Shown piece after piece: positions 21,785-33,740 of a stretch of DNA of 64,000 nucleotides (within the stretch, counting starts at the first letter, position 1; each line of letters opens with the position of its first letter). Location of the stretch: positions 157,318,419 to 157,382,418 of the forward strand of contig NC_092859.1 in the NCBI RefSeq assembly GCF_032062135.1. The letters run 5' to 3'. The translations under genes were made by a program, and so were the position numbers. The notes under the pieces are model-generated. The model saw nothing but the letters and a program-made list of their open reading frames with translations, did not search any database and was not told the origin of the DNA. The stretch comes from Pyxicephalus adspersus. Lineage: Eukaryota; Chordata; Amphibia; Anura; Pyxicephalidae.

Positions 21785-23920
21785 AGCTATGATTAATCAT
21801 ATTTATATGTATAGCTAAGAGAAAACAATAGTGCCTCCTTTTACCTATGGGTGTAGTGAGAGTCCTATACCAGTCCAATATATATATACAGCCATTTGCA
21901 GAATGGTTTCCAGGCATGATCACTTGGTCACCCTTTGAAGAGCGGAGTTCTCCACATTGTGCCTCACAGCACATGGCAGCTTTATTACTCACTTATCCCA
22001 TTTCTTTGTTACAAAATTCATTAGCGGACCTTCCCTCTTCTGGTGCCTTCCAGCAACTATAGCATTTATCTAGATTATTCCCAGCCGTCTTCTGCGGCTG
22101 ACAAGTCCTAAGTACCTTTGCAAGTTTCCCATCTCTCATAATTGGATGTGACATCAGCAAACAGCAAACACTTATCCCACACAAAGATTCACTTTGAAAG
22201 GAAGGAACAATTTTCAAGAGTCAACTTGTTGTTATCTCATTAGTTATTTTGTCTGCTTGTTAACTCCGCAGCAACACAAGCTGGAATGTAGACAAAAGTC
22301 AAACAAGGAGAGAAAACTCAGCAAAGGTCTTTAATGTGAGTGAAGAAAGGCCTCTTGAAGCCGGTTGTCCAAGTTTTTCATCTTAATGGCCAATGATGTG
22401 CTGATCCACACCCTTGAGAAGAGATTCATTCTGCTATTCACTTCTATATTTCATCACAAGCTGAACTAACCGTTAATTGACTTTGGCTTATAGGGAGGCA
22501 GGAGGTACAGGGTTAAGTGCTTGTAAAGCGCAGGGTCTGTCTGGAGGAATCTGGTGCTCATTTTCCTGGGAATGGTGTTTGTGGAGGGAATATGGAGAGA
22601 TGCAGGATCCTCCGAGAAGAAATGGAAACAGCACTCATCAGTTGTTGACATCAGTCCCCTTAGGTTTTGTTCCTGACGCGACGGCTAGAAGAATATTTTT
22701 CTTTCCTTTTTGCCCTATTTGGGCTTGAACGCTGCTTGGCAGTTTTGCCCTTACATGTTTCCCCTAACACACTAATGGAGATTGGATCACTTGAGTGCAA
22801 GAAACAAACAATGGTTAGGGGTCCATTTATTTCACACAACTTTCATGCAGAAATCACATATTTTTTTATGCTATTAGGATGAGAAAAATGTGTGCATTTG
22901 ATCTGAAACATTTATAAATAGTCCTCTAAGTGCATGTAAAAAGTAACCTCAATGTCATGCTAGGAAAAACATAAAATGAATAACAATCTCTTCAGTAAAT
23001 GACAACACCTATGTACCCAGTCGTCAATTTATCATCAGCGCCTCAGCAGAATCTCCTATATGGGGGGAAATTGAAGAATTACTACCGAAAGTCAACCTGG
23101 GTAATGCTCTAGATAGAATGATATACTTTTAATACACCTAAATACTTTTAGGCAGGGGCAAGGCAGGATTTATATTAATGGAGCGTGTGGTCATTAGGGC
23201 AGTCATTGTGACACCCATTTGTTGGATCATGAGTGTTATAAAGCACATTTTCTTGTTTTACTGGTCCTACCTTGTCTTACATATTGGAATGATGTCAATA
23301 AACTTATATGAGATAAGGTGGGAGTACAGTAGGCATTACGTGTCCTTTTACCCCTGCCATCAAATGGCACCAGCCAATTAAGTCTAAAGAAATTTCTTCC
23401 TGGGCAAGCTGGTTTTCCCAATTATTATCTCCAAATGACCACCATATGTAGAATTTACTCCAGTGTTAAATAGCCACAAAATAACGCTGTCAGAAATACG
23501 GGCACAATCCAGACACCCTCGGACACCTGTGCCAGTCAGCACATCCCTAAACAAGTGGCATTTAGCCACCCAGAGAAGATCACTTTAATATCAATCTCAG
23601 ACAGCTTTATGCTGGTTTAAACCATTACTTGGCTAGTTTTCTATAAAGTGCAGGTAGGCCAAGACCACATCCCAAACAGGGAGAGCTAATTTCAGACTTG
23701 TAGTTTGGCATTGCTCCCATTCAACTTAATTGGAGCAGCTAGAAACCACTTTGTGCAGGAGGTTGTTGTTGGGTTTCAGTTGCATTGAATTACAGTTGGG
23801 GTTGCTGAATGCAGCATGTTGCTTCTGGCTGTCCTCTATCAGTCAGCTACTTGCATTGATTTTAATGCAAACACAGCTCACAACATTTGGAGCTGAAGTT
23901 GAATACGGTTGCAGTTGCTT
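21785..23920. other. Single-copy-looking sequence without supported genes
   Basis: Several open frames of 60-83 residues occur on both strands, overlapping each other, without domains or splice context. No repeat ends were recognised. Part of 22140-22470 looks like ordinary unique intergenic DNA. Confidence 0.45.
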
Positions 23921-23927
23921 CATTTAA

Positions 23928-24318
23928 ACCGGACCTAAACTAACAGTTTTACCTTAAATAAAAAGGTATACATTCTGCTTTCCAGGAGGGTTCTGGCTGC
24001 ACCTTAATCCCATGCCCAATCTCTAGCATGTGCAGTCGGAGCTTTTTCCTCATTGGGGAAAAAGAATACATCAATATCATGCATGTGCAATGAGATCAGC
24101 ACTCTTTTTTGAGTGCACAGTGTGAAAATGAGTGACGTATGCAAAAGGCTGAAGAAGGTCAAAGAAGATAGTGGCACCCTGGGGAAACTCAGGGAAGAAG
24201 GAAGATTTGAGAACGATGCGGGACCCCGGTCCAGAAAACCTCAGGAGGGATCAATGCATCTGCAAAAAGGTGAATGAGGGTTTTTTTTTCTATGTTCGTT
24301 TTTTAGTATACTTCTGCT
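23928..24318. mobile_element. TTAA-target MITE-like element (family K), copy 3
   Basis: TTAA at 23924-23927 and 24319-24322 bracket ends 'ACCGGACCTAAAC' and 'AGTATACTTCTGCT', which form a weak inverted repeat. About 391 bp, non-coding. Confidence 0.65.
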
Positions 24319-24322
24319 TTAA

Positions 24323-25737
24323 TCCATCAACTTTCTGAAAACATTGAATCTCTGCAAACCTCAACCTGAACTGCAACCACATGACATAGACTGTGTGTAA
24401 CTGAATGGCTGGTGACCCAACAACTGCTGAGTAGAACTGCACAGTATTGGAATGGAATAGCTGGAAGTGGCTAACTTGTTTTGGTGTGTTCCACCATAAG
24501 GTTTAAAGATTTAACCAGCTGAAAGGTCAGAAGAGATGAATGCTAATAACCTTTTTTTTAGTTCCAAGAGGTCCCATTGAAATAGTTTGTCCTGGGGCGG
24601 TAGTAATAAATGTACTGCAATGTTTCAAAGGAAAATCTTTGACTTCCAACTTAAAGGGTGAAATATTTTTTTCTATCTTTATCTCCATCACTGTGAACGT
24701 TTGACCTTTTGGCAGGATGTAGTGGTTCCCTGCAATCATCAAGAGTACAAATTAACCAATGAAAGGAAAGTGCCAAAGTCAGGATAGTAGCAATGATGAA
24801 GTGTGCAGAACCACTGGAAGATGAAGATTAGCAAAATAGCTCAGATAGAAATTAGAATAAGTGATATCTTGTTATGTTTAAAGTGCCAAGCCAAGTTAAG
24901 TGTGCCTGCAAGACTCACTGAGCACATTGCTGCATCACTCATCTGAAGGTGACACCGCGGTGTGAGCATAGAAGAAAAGGGAAAATAAGGTAGCAGTCTA
25001 AGTCAAGAAAATATACGACAGTACGAGGAAGCTGAGACAGACTAAGCACAATCCAAAACAGCTTAATGCAGCATGGGGTCATCCATTGGATAGCAACCTG
25101 CCATACATGTAACCCCAGCAGTATTTATGACAACATTAAGGAGTTTTCTGCTTATCAAATTAAACTCAGCATACTAGTTGTAAAAGCTTTTCAGTTCAGG
25201 ATGGGCGAGCTGCATTTGGTTATTTTCAAAGGTTCAGGCAATATACGTTCACAACATAGGGTGTGATTATTTGATATGTCGATGGAGAGCTGGAGAACGT
25301 TTGTTGCAATACGGAAAAGCATTATATATTGAAATGAAAACCTTTATATTAATTGACAAACATCATTCATACCTGTGATAATTTGTCCTGCAATGTAACT
25401 CTAGTAAATACTTATCTTGCTGTTAACTCTGAGAAGCATGGTAGACGATAGATCAGGGTTTCTCAACTAGGGTTCCTCCACGACTTGTTGGTACCTGTGA
25501 ACTGCAGCAGTCCCGCTTGCAAAAACCCTGAACAATCTAAAACAGGCGTGGCATTGGTTAGAGCCAGTTTTGGGTTTTTCTGCATTGTCCTATTGGCAAA
25601 TGTGGCTTCAAGTAAAGCAGCAGCTCCAACTCTTGGGACATTTCCACAACTGCCACACTCAATCCACAATAGTCAGCCAATTGTCTAGCAATGGAATCTT
25701 TGTTCCACATTGAGCCTGAAACTGGAAGACTCTATTC
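24323..25737. other. Unassigned; short hAT-end fragment at 25457-25490
   Basis: 'AGGGTTTCTCAACTAGGGTTCC' at about 25457 matches a terminus of the hAT-type element that appears intact 250 bp downstream, in the opposite orientation. Otherwise no recognised feature. Confidence 0.45.
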
Positions 25738-26002
25738 CAGTGTTTCTCAACTTTTTTTCACATGGGGAAAACCTGAAAATATTCTTCAGGTCTTTGGAAC
25801 CCCCGCTAAAATTACTATATCCACAGCTCACTCACTGTACATTTGTGTGGTGGTCAGTAGGAAGAACTCTTCTTACATAGCTAGCCATTGGGAAGAATGT
25901 CACCTTTACAGATAGCCAAAAAGATCATTGGGGTCACTTAAACTGCCCGTTGCGTAAGGAACCCCTAGCAACCTCTGGAGAAACCTTGGTTGAGTAACAC
26001 TG
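25738..26002. mobile_element. hAT-type non-autonomous element, best-preserved copy
   Basis: Terminal inverted repeats 'CAGTGTTTCTCAAC' and 'GTTGAGTAACACTG', the CAGTG...CACTG form typical of hAT-Charlie-like elements. 265 bp. The interior 'GAACCCCCGCTAAAATTAC' and 'GGAAGAATGTCACCTTTACAG' aligns with 4368-4817. No convincing 8-bp duplication remains here. The 74-residue + frame within it is chance. Confidence 0.85.
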
Positions 26003-26435
26003 CTTTAGAGGTATTACAAAACTAATATTCTACATTTTTAGAAGTCTGTTGATCAAGGTACGAAACAGGTTCCAATTTTGACCCAATTGGCATTATTAAA
26101 GTGGTTTTGGAAAATGGGGAACAAATTCTGTTCTCCACATTTTGGTAAATAGGCTTCCAAGGATGTATTTGGCTGGCCATTGTAAACAATTCCAACACAA
26201 CTCTTTTGATTAGATTGGCGGATAATGAGCAACCCTTCCAGACTGCAGGAAGAACAGGCTGCCCAGACTGCAATTCGGAGTCTAATCATGTCATTCTTAT
26301 GGACTCTAAGAGAACCCCACCATTGGACAGCGAATACGAATTGCTCACATCATAAAGGAAATAACAACCCCATGTGTACGCAAAATTATATTTAGGATGG
26401 TAATGTCATGTTATCATAGGTCAGTAAAAAAGGCA
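26003..26435. other. Unassigned sequence
   Basis: Two overlapping minus-strand frames (26022-26289) lack recognisable domains. No repeat recognised. Confidence 0.4.
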
Positions 26436-26629
26436 TTTAGAAAAAAAAGATTATCATGGGGGAACCTGGGTGATCCAGCGTACATAGAATGGATCTGGTC
26501 CAGGATAAAAACATTTGACAACTAATTGAAATCTAATTTTAAGAAATTCATTTTAGGTTTTCTGGATCAGCCAGGCTCTCCTATATTAGTCTATCTACTT
26601 CAGTTTTAGAGCTTTAATAAATCAGGCTC
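26436..26629. mobile_element. Palindromic MITE (family P1), copy 4
   Basis: Left end eroded; contains 'GGTGATCCAGCGTACATAG', 'GGATCTGGTCCAGG' and the right end 'GAGCTTTAATAAATCAGGCTC'. Confidence 0.78.
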
Positions 26630-29319
26630 AATGTGTCTATAGGGGCAGCCCAAAAGCTTTAAAACATTTATTATTTGCTTTTGTCCTGCAGTTATGTATA
26701 AAAGAACCATGCAGTATAACACATCTATTCCTTTGCAGATGATGAATTCAGCATAGCAGATAATAATGATCTTTTACTAATCATGGCAGCAGATAAAGCC
26801 ACCTAGAGAATACACACAAGTATAAACCATCTTCGAGTCAATATGAGATGTCTACAGGACAAATGCCAATATATTGCACTGACAAGCGGAGTGAGTACAG
26901 TACACTAGAGTCTCCAATAAGAAGTAATGTTCTTAGTGGAATGTTAATTAATATAAATCAATGTCTGAGTGACAAACCTATAAAAGTTCAAGGACCTACA
27001 TGAAGCATAACACTGCATGCATTACAAATGACATCATCAGAGTAATATTATTGATTTATAAAGCGGCAGCATCTTCCATGGCCGTGTGTAGCATGAGCTT
27101 TGATGGTGGAGACACATGAAAGTCTTTATTTTGTGATAGAATATTTACAGATAACTAGTGACTTCCTTTCATACAAACCCTACCTCTATTCTTGCCATCT
27201 ATCCCTATTGGTGTTGCCTTATCAAAAAGAATAAGGATGTCCTATTCATCTCAGAGGGGTTCTTATGAGGTCCACAGTTACCCCCATTTTTGACCTCTGC
27301 ATTTTTGAAAACATGGCTAATGTATTGTGTGGTCCCGGTCAGAAGAGATACGCAAATATTTGGTTATCCACTTAACATTCAACCAGAGTGGCTGTACTAT
27401 GTGCAGATCATCAAGCCAACTCTGATGAATAGAGGGCCCTCCTGGGCCCACAGCCAATGTTAGGACAAGCTCCTCTGGCACCCAAGGTGAGAAAACTAAA
27501 GTGTGCTCCACCCCAAGCTCTTTAATTCTTCCGTAAATAGAAAAAGCTAAGGAAAGGAAAATAAAAGATTTTTTAAAGTTTTCTACAAATTGTAGAGGTA
27601 ATTGACAAAAAAGACAAACAAAATCTTTTTGCCCCAAAAAGCCCTGGCTCCAGGTGCTTTTTTGTTTTTTTCCTCTCAATAGTGTAACACTTGGCTCTAT
27701 ATGTGGGACCACCACATCCAGAGCAAGCCAACAAGAACAATGAAACTCCTGTGCATGCACACAAGTTGCCTCATCATTGGCCATCTGATAGCTAAATATG
27801 ATGACTAAAGTTGTGGAAGTCTATAATGAAGTCCATGGTGGTGGAACATGGTGGTGAGAAGATCCTGGATCTTGCCTTGAAGAAGGGACCCTGGATGCCT
27901 TAAATGTGCAAAAAGGAGCTTGTGCAATAAATCAAGAATCCTGTACTCTGGAGTTCTGGACCTGTCATTGCTGCTGGGGGCTGGCAAAGAGGTCAGTATG
28001 TGCCATAGATGGCAATTATGCTGTGCTCACCACTTACCAACATGTGCCCAAGGCAGGTGTTAGGGCTGCACAATTCTTGTACTGTACTGTACTATGCATT
28101 CATAACCAGTAACTGGCAGATGTTTAATCGCAGATCATGCATGCAGAATACAGTGCTGGAGGAAAATAAAATACTAGAGTGCCACCCACCAGAATGTTAA
28201 ATTGATGGTAGGGTTTGGAAAAAGTAAAGAAAGCTCAGAAGAAGATTTGTGGTCCTGTATGGTGCAAGAGGGGGCGATGCATACTCACTCCCCACTCCTA
28301 CATGGCCACCCAAACTGCTTGCTTGGACAATAATCTAGTTTAATTTTTTTTTTTTTTGCATTGGTAGATGCCCTCCATGGCAATGCCCAACCACTGATTT
28401 CAGCAGTTTGCCTACTGGACCTAATTGGACCCATTACCTCCCATGTACTTTGCTAAGGTTTTCATATTTTTTCTGCTTTTAGTGATAGTGGTCTTAGGTC
28501 ATGCGGGGGGGCAATGCACATAGATTGGGCACAGATAACAACATAAACTGCTGTATAAAAATACATAAATAAATAAAACCCTTTGTTTGAACATAAACTT
28601 TAAATGACTCCATAAGGCTAATAGCAGACATAGCTATCAATTTTCGCTGAAAACCATGCAGTATGCAAATTCTGAATTGGAAAAAAGTCTTTTTGCTTAA
28701 TGTTTGTTTAATGGAATGATTATAATGATTCTCGCTAACAACAATCACCTACATTGTACAGTATTATAGGAAGATAGGGGTGCTAAATGTAACAATAATA
28801 ATATTAATATAAATAGTAATAATAAAGACTGACACAAAGCTAACAGAATTTAAAAAATGTTCCATTCCCTCCCAGGGGCAAAATAAGACAATAAACAAGC
28901 ACAGAGCAAGGTAACCATTCCTCAAGCTTTGTCAGTATAATGGATTTTGTATGTCTCCTGACCCAAATAGGTCAAGCTATAAAATTTGAAATAAAACATT
29001 AATAAAAAGTGAACTCTCAGGATTTTTAGAAAAGCTTGAGTACCATACAGGGCATCCAAATAATCTGCAGATTGTCCATCCCAGTGTAATGTTATTTTTA
29101 TTGTCCTGTTATTGTAATTAAATGTCTGGGAATGTAAATTAAAAACTGCACTTTTCTGGGGGCTTTTTGGACTTTCTGAGTTTATGTTTATAACATAACG
29201 CATATATAAAACTACTAGATCCAAAAAAACATCAGTGAGCATTCTTTAGAATAGGTTTAGCAATGGCAGTTTAAGTATTATTAGTAATAAGCTCAATGTA
29301 ACTTTACAACCCAAATATT
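26630..29319. other. Single-copy-looking sequence without supported genes
   Basis: The longest frame, 155 codons on the minus strand (27784-27317), has no recognisable domain and may be chance or repeat-derived. A poly-T tract lies at about 28340-28360 and AT-rich simple sequence around 28790-28830. Confidence 0.45.
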
Positions 29320-29546
29320 GGCCTGATTTACTAAAGCGTTCTAAGAATGCAGAACATAGACTATCATGGGTGAACCTGGGTGATCCAGCAAACTGGAAAT
29401 GGATCTGGTCTAGGATTAAAAACATTTGCCAACTAATAGCAAATGATTTTTAAGAAATCCATGCAAGGTTTGAAATCCATGCATCCATGGGTCTCCCATG
29501 ACAGTCTATCTTCCCCATTCTTGGAGGGCACTAATAAATCGGACCC
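29320..29546. mobile_element. Palindromic MITE (family P1), copy 5
   Basis: Runs from 'GGCCTGATTTACTAAAGCG' to 'CACTAATAAATCGGACCC' around 'GAAATGGATCTGGTCTAGG'. The arms are intact but diverged. It lies about 200 bp from the LINE derivative at 29751. Confidence 0.82.
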
Positions 29547-29750
29547 AATGAGCAGACTAGGAGCTCAAAGGATATTGAACTTATAAAATAAGTTCACCAT
29601 GGGGTATATTGTTGGCAGTCATAGATGGATGAATCCTACATGACTGTCAGTCCAGATCCCTCCTTGACGATATTGATGTCTGATACAGGAACATATATCT
29701 CCTTCATTGGCTTGTTTCCTCAAATTTAGAATTTTTATTACCAATACAAT

Positions 29751-30330
29751 TCATTATTATTATTATTATTATTATTGAACAGGATTTATATAGCGCCAAC
29801 ATATTACGCAGTGCTGTACAATAAATAGGGATTGCAAATGACAGAATAATACAGACAGTGATACAGGAGGAGAGGACCCTGCCCCGAAGAGCTTACAATC
29901 TAGTAAGTGTGGAGAAAGGAGAAGGTTGTGTATGGAGGTTAATTTGTTGCCAACAGATCTGGCATTCCATAGACTGCCAGAGAGAGGGGGTAAGGACGTA
30001 TGGGTAGGGTGAATGGGGATGAGGTTAGGAGAAGGGAATGTCTTACTGAGAGTGTATGGAAAGTAGAGGCTGTGGGGGGGACCAGGGTTGGGTGAAATGT
30101 CACCAGAGAGTATCAGTAAAGTAAGAAGGTGCAGGAGCACAGACAGAGAAATAAGGAGAGTGAAGGAGCAGAGAGACAATGAGTTATCAGACTGGGGAGT
30201 GCAGGGAGTAGTGCCAACAAAGAGAGAGAAGGATGAATATTACATTTTACAGATAATTGGGAACCATATGCGTACAATAAACAATGTGGCAAACTGAAGT
30301 CCAAGAGAAGCAGTCCAGTAATATGGGTTC
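29751..30330 (-). mobile_element. Internally deleted APE-type LINE (CR1/L2-like), 5' part joined to 3'UTR
   Basis: On the minus strand: a 5' leader from about 30330; an ORF2 start region with 'LLTLLILSGDISPNPGP' (2A-like motif at 30104-30078); 'LWNARSVGNKLTSIHNLLLS', the beginning of the endonuclease; then near 29910 an abrupt switch to 3'UTR 'GATTGTAAGCTCTTCGGGGC' through 'GTTGGCGCTATATAAATCC', ending in an (AAT)n microsatellite at about 29751-29775. All of the reverse transcriptase and most of the endonuclease are missing. The longer relative at 62790-64000 aligns up to the deletion point. Confidence 0.85.
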
Positions 30331-31091
30331 AGGTGAGGCTTGTAAACTTGTTCCAGGAGTGAAGGATGACGATTCAGTCAGGGATGGTTTGATGAAATAC
30401 CAGCTTAGAATGGTAGCAGCAGCAGCAGAGAATGTGTTGGAGTCCAGGTGGATAAATCAGTCCAAAGGCAGGAGGTAGAAGTTGTAGAGTAAAATAGTAT
30501 GTCCAAATCTGTTCCAATTCCTGTGTCAATTCCCTGGAATAATTCCCATTGCACTTATAATTTGGGCACTTGAGATTTGGGCATGTGACCAGGGTCCCAA
30601 CGTGACCTTGACTGTTGTTTAAATAGAAGTGCTATGGGTTCATCAACTCAAATATCAGCTAAATGTGTTCTACATAATTACCAATAGGCAAAATGCATCA
30701 GACAAAAAAAAGAATTGTTTAGCTCCGTTTATATAAAGTTGATATGTTAGGAAACTTGTTGTATAGTTCCTGGTCAACATCCTGATTCTAAGATTTGGGC
30801 TGGACCTATTTACTAGATTTATGGAATAACTGACGTGTAATTGTTTTGAGCTCATTTCTAATGTGTGTGAAACATAGATACTTTTATTTAGGGTTGGTCA
30901 ATCACCATGGGACTTTAGCGGCATTGATTTTGATTTAATAATAATTCAATAACTTATTTAACAATCAAACAAAAATTATTTACATTTACAATTATTTACA
31001 GTCAAATAACACCAAGTCCAATAAAACCAAGCGTGGTATTCAGTAAATTAGTCTGTAATTTTGTGGGTAGGCTCTAAAGTTCAAGTTTAAC
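30331..31091. other. Unassigned sequence
   Basis: Possibly more LINE leader at its left edge; otherwise AT-rich single-copy-looking DNA. Confidence 0.4.
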
Positions 31092-31136
31092 GCGTTTCTC
31101 GGATCTAAGTCCGCTTCATCAGGAACAAAATACGCC
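31092..31136 (-). other. Hammerhead-ribozyme-like motif
   Basis: On the minus strand it contains, in order, 'GCGTA' (31136-31131 region), CTGATGA (31122-31116), a CGGA/TCCG stem around 'CTTAGA', GAAA (31098-31095) and 'CGC'. GCGU can pair with ACGC to form stem III, placing an NUH-type site (GUA) where a hammerhead would be cut. Weak points: stem I would be only an 8-nt U-rich loop, and the stem II base has unpaired AG and A. It may be a decayed ribozyme of a Penelope-like or similar retroelement. Confidence 0.4.
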
Positions 31137-33584
31137 TCTATCTTCACATTTTTTTCTCCATTAGGGTAGACAGACCAAGGAAAGCAATCCCTTTTAGATG
31201 TAAGCCTATGCAGTACAGAGTCACAGGGCTTTCTGGGGATTTCAGTTGTGATGTTTCCTTTCTATTTCTATGACAATTTTTGTAAAGGAACTGCTAATCC
31301 TTGCCTCCCTGATCCTCCTACGAGACTGCTGCGTCCTCATCTCTCTCTGTATTTTCTCAGTAATACTCTTTTGTGTACAAGTTAGCGTCTCACGTGGTGA
31401 CTGAACGCTCCTCCCCAACGTGTATGAAACCAATACATATACATACATATAATCAGAATCATAGTCTCCTCCAAAATATCATATTCAATCAATAGGTTTT
31501 GGTTCTTCCAAACTACCCATGGTTACTGGTAAAACAAACTAGAAACTCGTGAAAGAGTAATGTTTTGGTTTGTACATGGTAAGACTCGGCTTCTACCCAT
31601 TTGTTACACTTATAGCCAACAAGACTGTAGGATGTTCCGATTCTAGGGCATCATGTGATGTTTCAGTGGCTCCATAATTTAATACATGCAACGGTTCAAT
31701 TGGCTAAGATCAAACAACAGATAAAAACCCAATTTAGCTCAGTTTGACATAACGATCTTATTAGTGTTCTGCATTATGGTATATGAAATCTCATTAGCCA
31801 CACTAACAGCTAATGTAAAACATATCATTAATTCTTCAGGCAGTTACAAATAAAACTCATTTAACTGACTATGATTTAACCCCAGCCACATGGCAAGGAA
31901 TTGCAATTTAATATGACTAGGAGTCGGCCAGCGGAAAGAATGGCAAGTAATTAGTGAAAGGCAATGCTATCTAAGCACAAAGGGTGTTAACAAAATAGAA
32001 GTAACCTTTTAATTGTGCCGTAGTCTGCAAAAAAGCAAAGTACAAACACAGATAATAGAAGCATATTACAGAAAGAAAACATTATTTTCTAGAGTTGGGA
32101 AGTTGTATATTCAGGAAAAAAATGCTGCAAAGTTTTCTGCCATTGAAGGCACTCATTTTCTCAGTCACTTCTTCTTTCTCTCTTGTAGTCCTAAATAAGG
32201 AAATGCAATGACGGAATAAAGTGCACCTGACAGTCACAGTTTTAGTCACAAGAATGTAATTTTTATTAACTAGAAGCTAAATCCATATTGTTACAGATAT
32301 TCATAGTTCATATATAAGTACCGTATTTCTAGAAGTGTCCCTTGTCCAAATTCAGAGATAGTTTTGGAAAAGCTGAGCTGTAATTGGTAAAACAGAGTTA
32401 TGTTCACATATAATGCTTTCTTTAGGTCTCTTCTAGCTCAGGGATTGGTTGTTTTCCATCAATACTCTTAATGAATGCATGAAAACAGGGAAGTATGAGC
32501 CAAACTGAGTGAGGGATGTTTTTCACTCCAACCCATTCACTGAAACCATTGTTTACCAGTGTGGGTTGAGGATGGAGGATACATTTTGGTGGACCACCTC
32601 ATAGAGACCTGATAGGCTAAAACAGCCTGGCCTGGTACAGCCAGGGATTTGGAACCTGGACCCGGCCATTCTCTGTACTGTTCTTGACCTCATGGGTGCC
32701 ACTAGTTCTTCTTGAGCGGTAATGACAAAGAAGGTGGCTGCTAGTAAGACACGTCTCCCAGGTGGAGTCTGTTTCTTCTGAAGAGTGTCCAGTAAGGGCT
32801 TTGAGGTGGCCAGAAGTAGCAGGAAGAACTCCAGTTCATTGCAGAAGCAAGATTGTTATAGGGTTAGGCAGTCCAAGCTGCTAGAGAGACTCCTTGCATA
32901 GGAAAAGTTACTGAACATGTCCAAAGAAAGTCAGGAGTTCTCTCTTGATTTTAGACTGAGAAATTACTCTCATAGAATTACACTCTCTACAGTGTAACAG
33001 ATTTATATAGGAGCACTGTAGGCGGCAGTCTTGAATTCAGAAGGTATATTGCCTGGGTGATTTCTGGCATCATACAATGGCAATACCTGGCATTGTACAT
33101 TGAGATGACATGTACTACTAGAGCTTCCAAAAGCTCATAAAGGAAAATAAAGAGGAGAAAAACAGAAGTAAAGAGAGTATGTAGTCGGTAAATAATGGTA
33201 GGTGCAGATTTGTTTGGGTTAACTTACATTATAGGCATCCGCCCCATCTGAAGTTCTTCACCTACTTAAAGCCATACATATATATCCCTTAAAATGTTTC
33301 TGTAGTGTCTGCCTGAATTTACTGCTTAAACTGTTTTCTTGCAGCATCAAAGTTCCTGCACTAATGTAATTATTCCAGTAGGAGATCCCTTGGGCATCTT
33401 GGATGGTTCCTTGGAGGGATCACCTGCCCAACAATGACGGCTTACTTCTAAATCCAGAGAAATACAGATCAGCAGAACATTTGCTAAGATAAGTGACTGC
33501 TCAATAGCAATAAAAGGCTAAAAAGACTGCTTCGTTTGTACCTATCATGGGGTGTGCTTTTTTCCCACACAATGGAACATATGT
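31137..33584. other. Unassigned, with possible conserved non-coding block at 31600-32000
   Basis: 31600-32000 has 'CTCATTAGCCACACTAACAGC', 'ATCATTAATTC' and 'GCAATTTAATATGAC' text with no repeat match in the window, a candidate conserved non-coding element. The 32.4-33.2 kb part is mixed-composition sequence that may be an old repeat of unknown class. Confidence 0.3.
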
Positions 33585-33740
33585 TACTCTCACTGACACC
33601 ATCAATAAGACGTATTTTACTCTTACTGTTGTGCAGGGTATTGGGTTTTAATTTCCACTGACACCAAAAATGGGATTTCACTGACACCAATGGGTCTTAT
33701 TTTATACCCATCTACACCAGCAATAAGACCCCTGCAGTCC
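33585..33740. repeat. Decayed short tandem repeat
   Basis: The phrases 'CTCACTGACACCATCAATAAGAC', 'CCACTGACACCAAAAATGGG' and 'TCACTGACACCAATGGGTC' recur with uneven spacing. Confidence 0.5.

Noticed and set aside
27317..27784. 155-codon minus frame as a host gene
   Set aside because: No recognisable domain, no splice or promoter context, length within chance expectation for 64 kb; left as unsupported.
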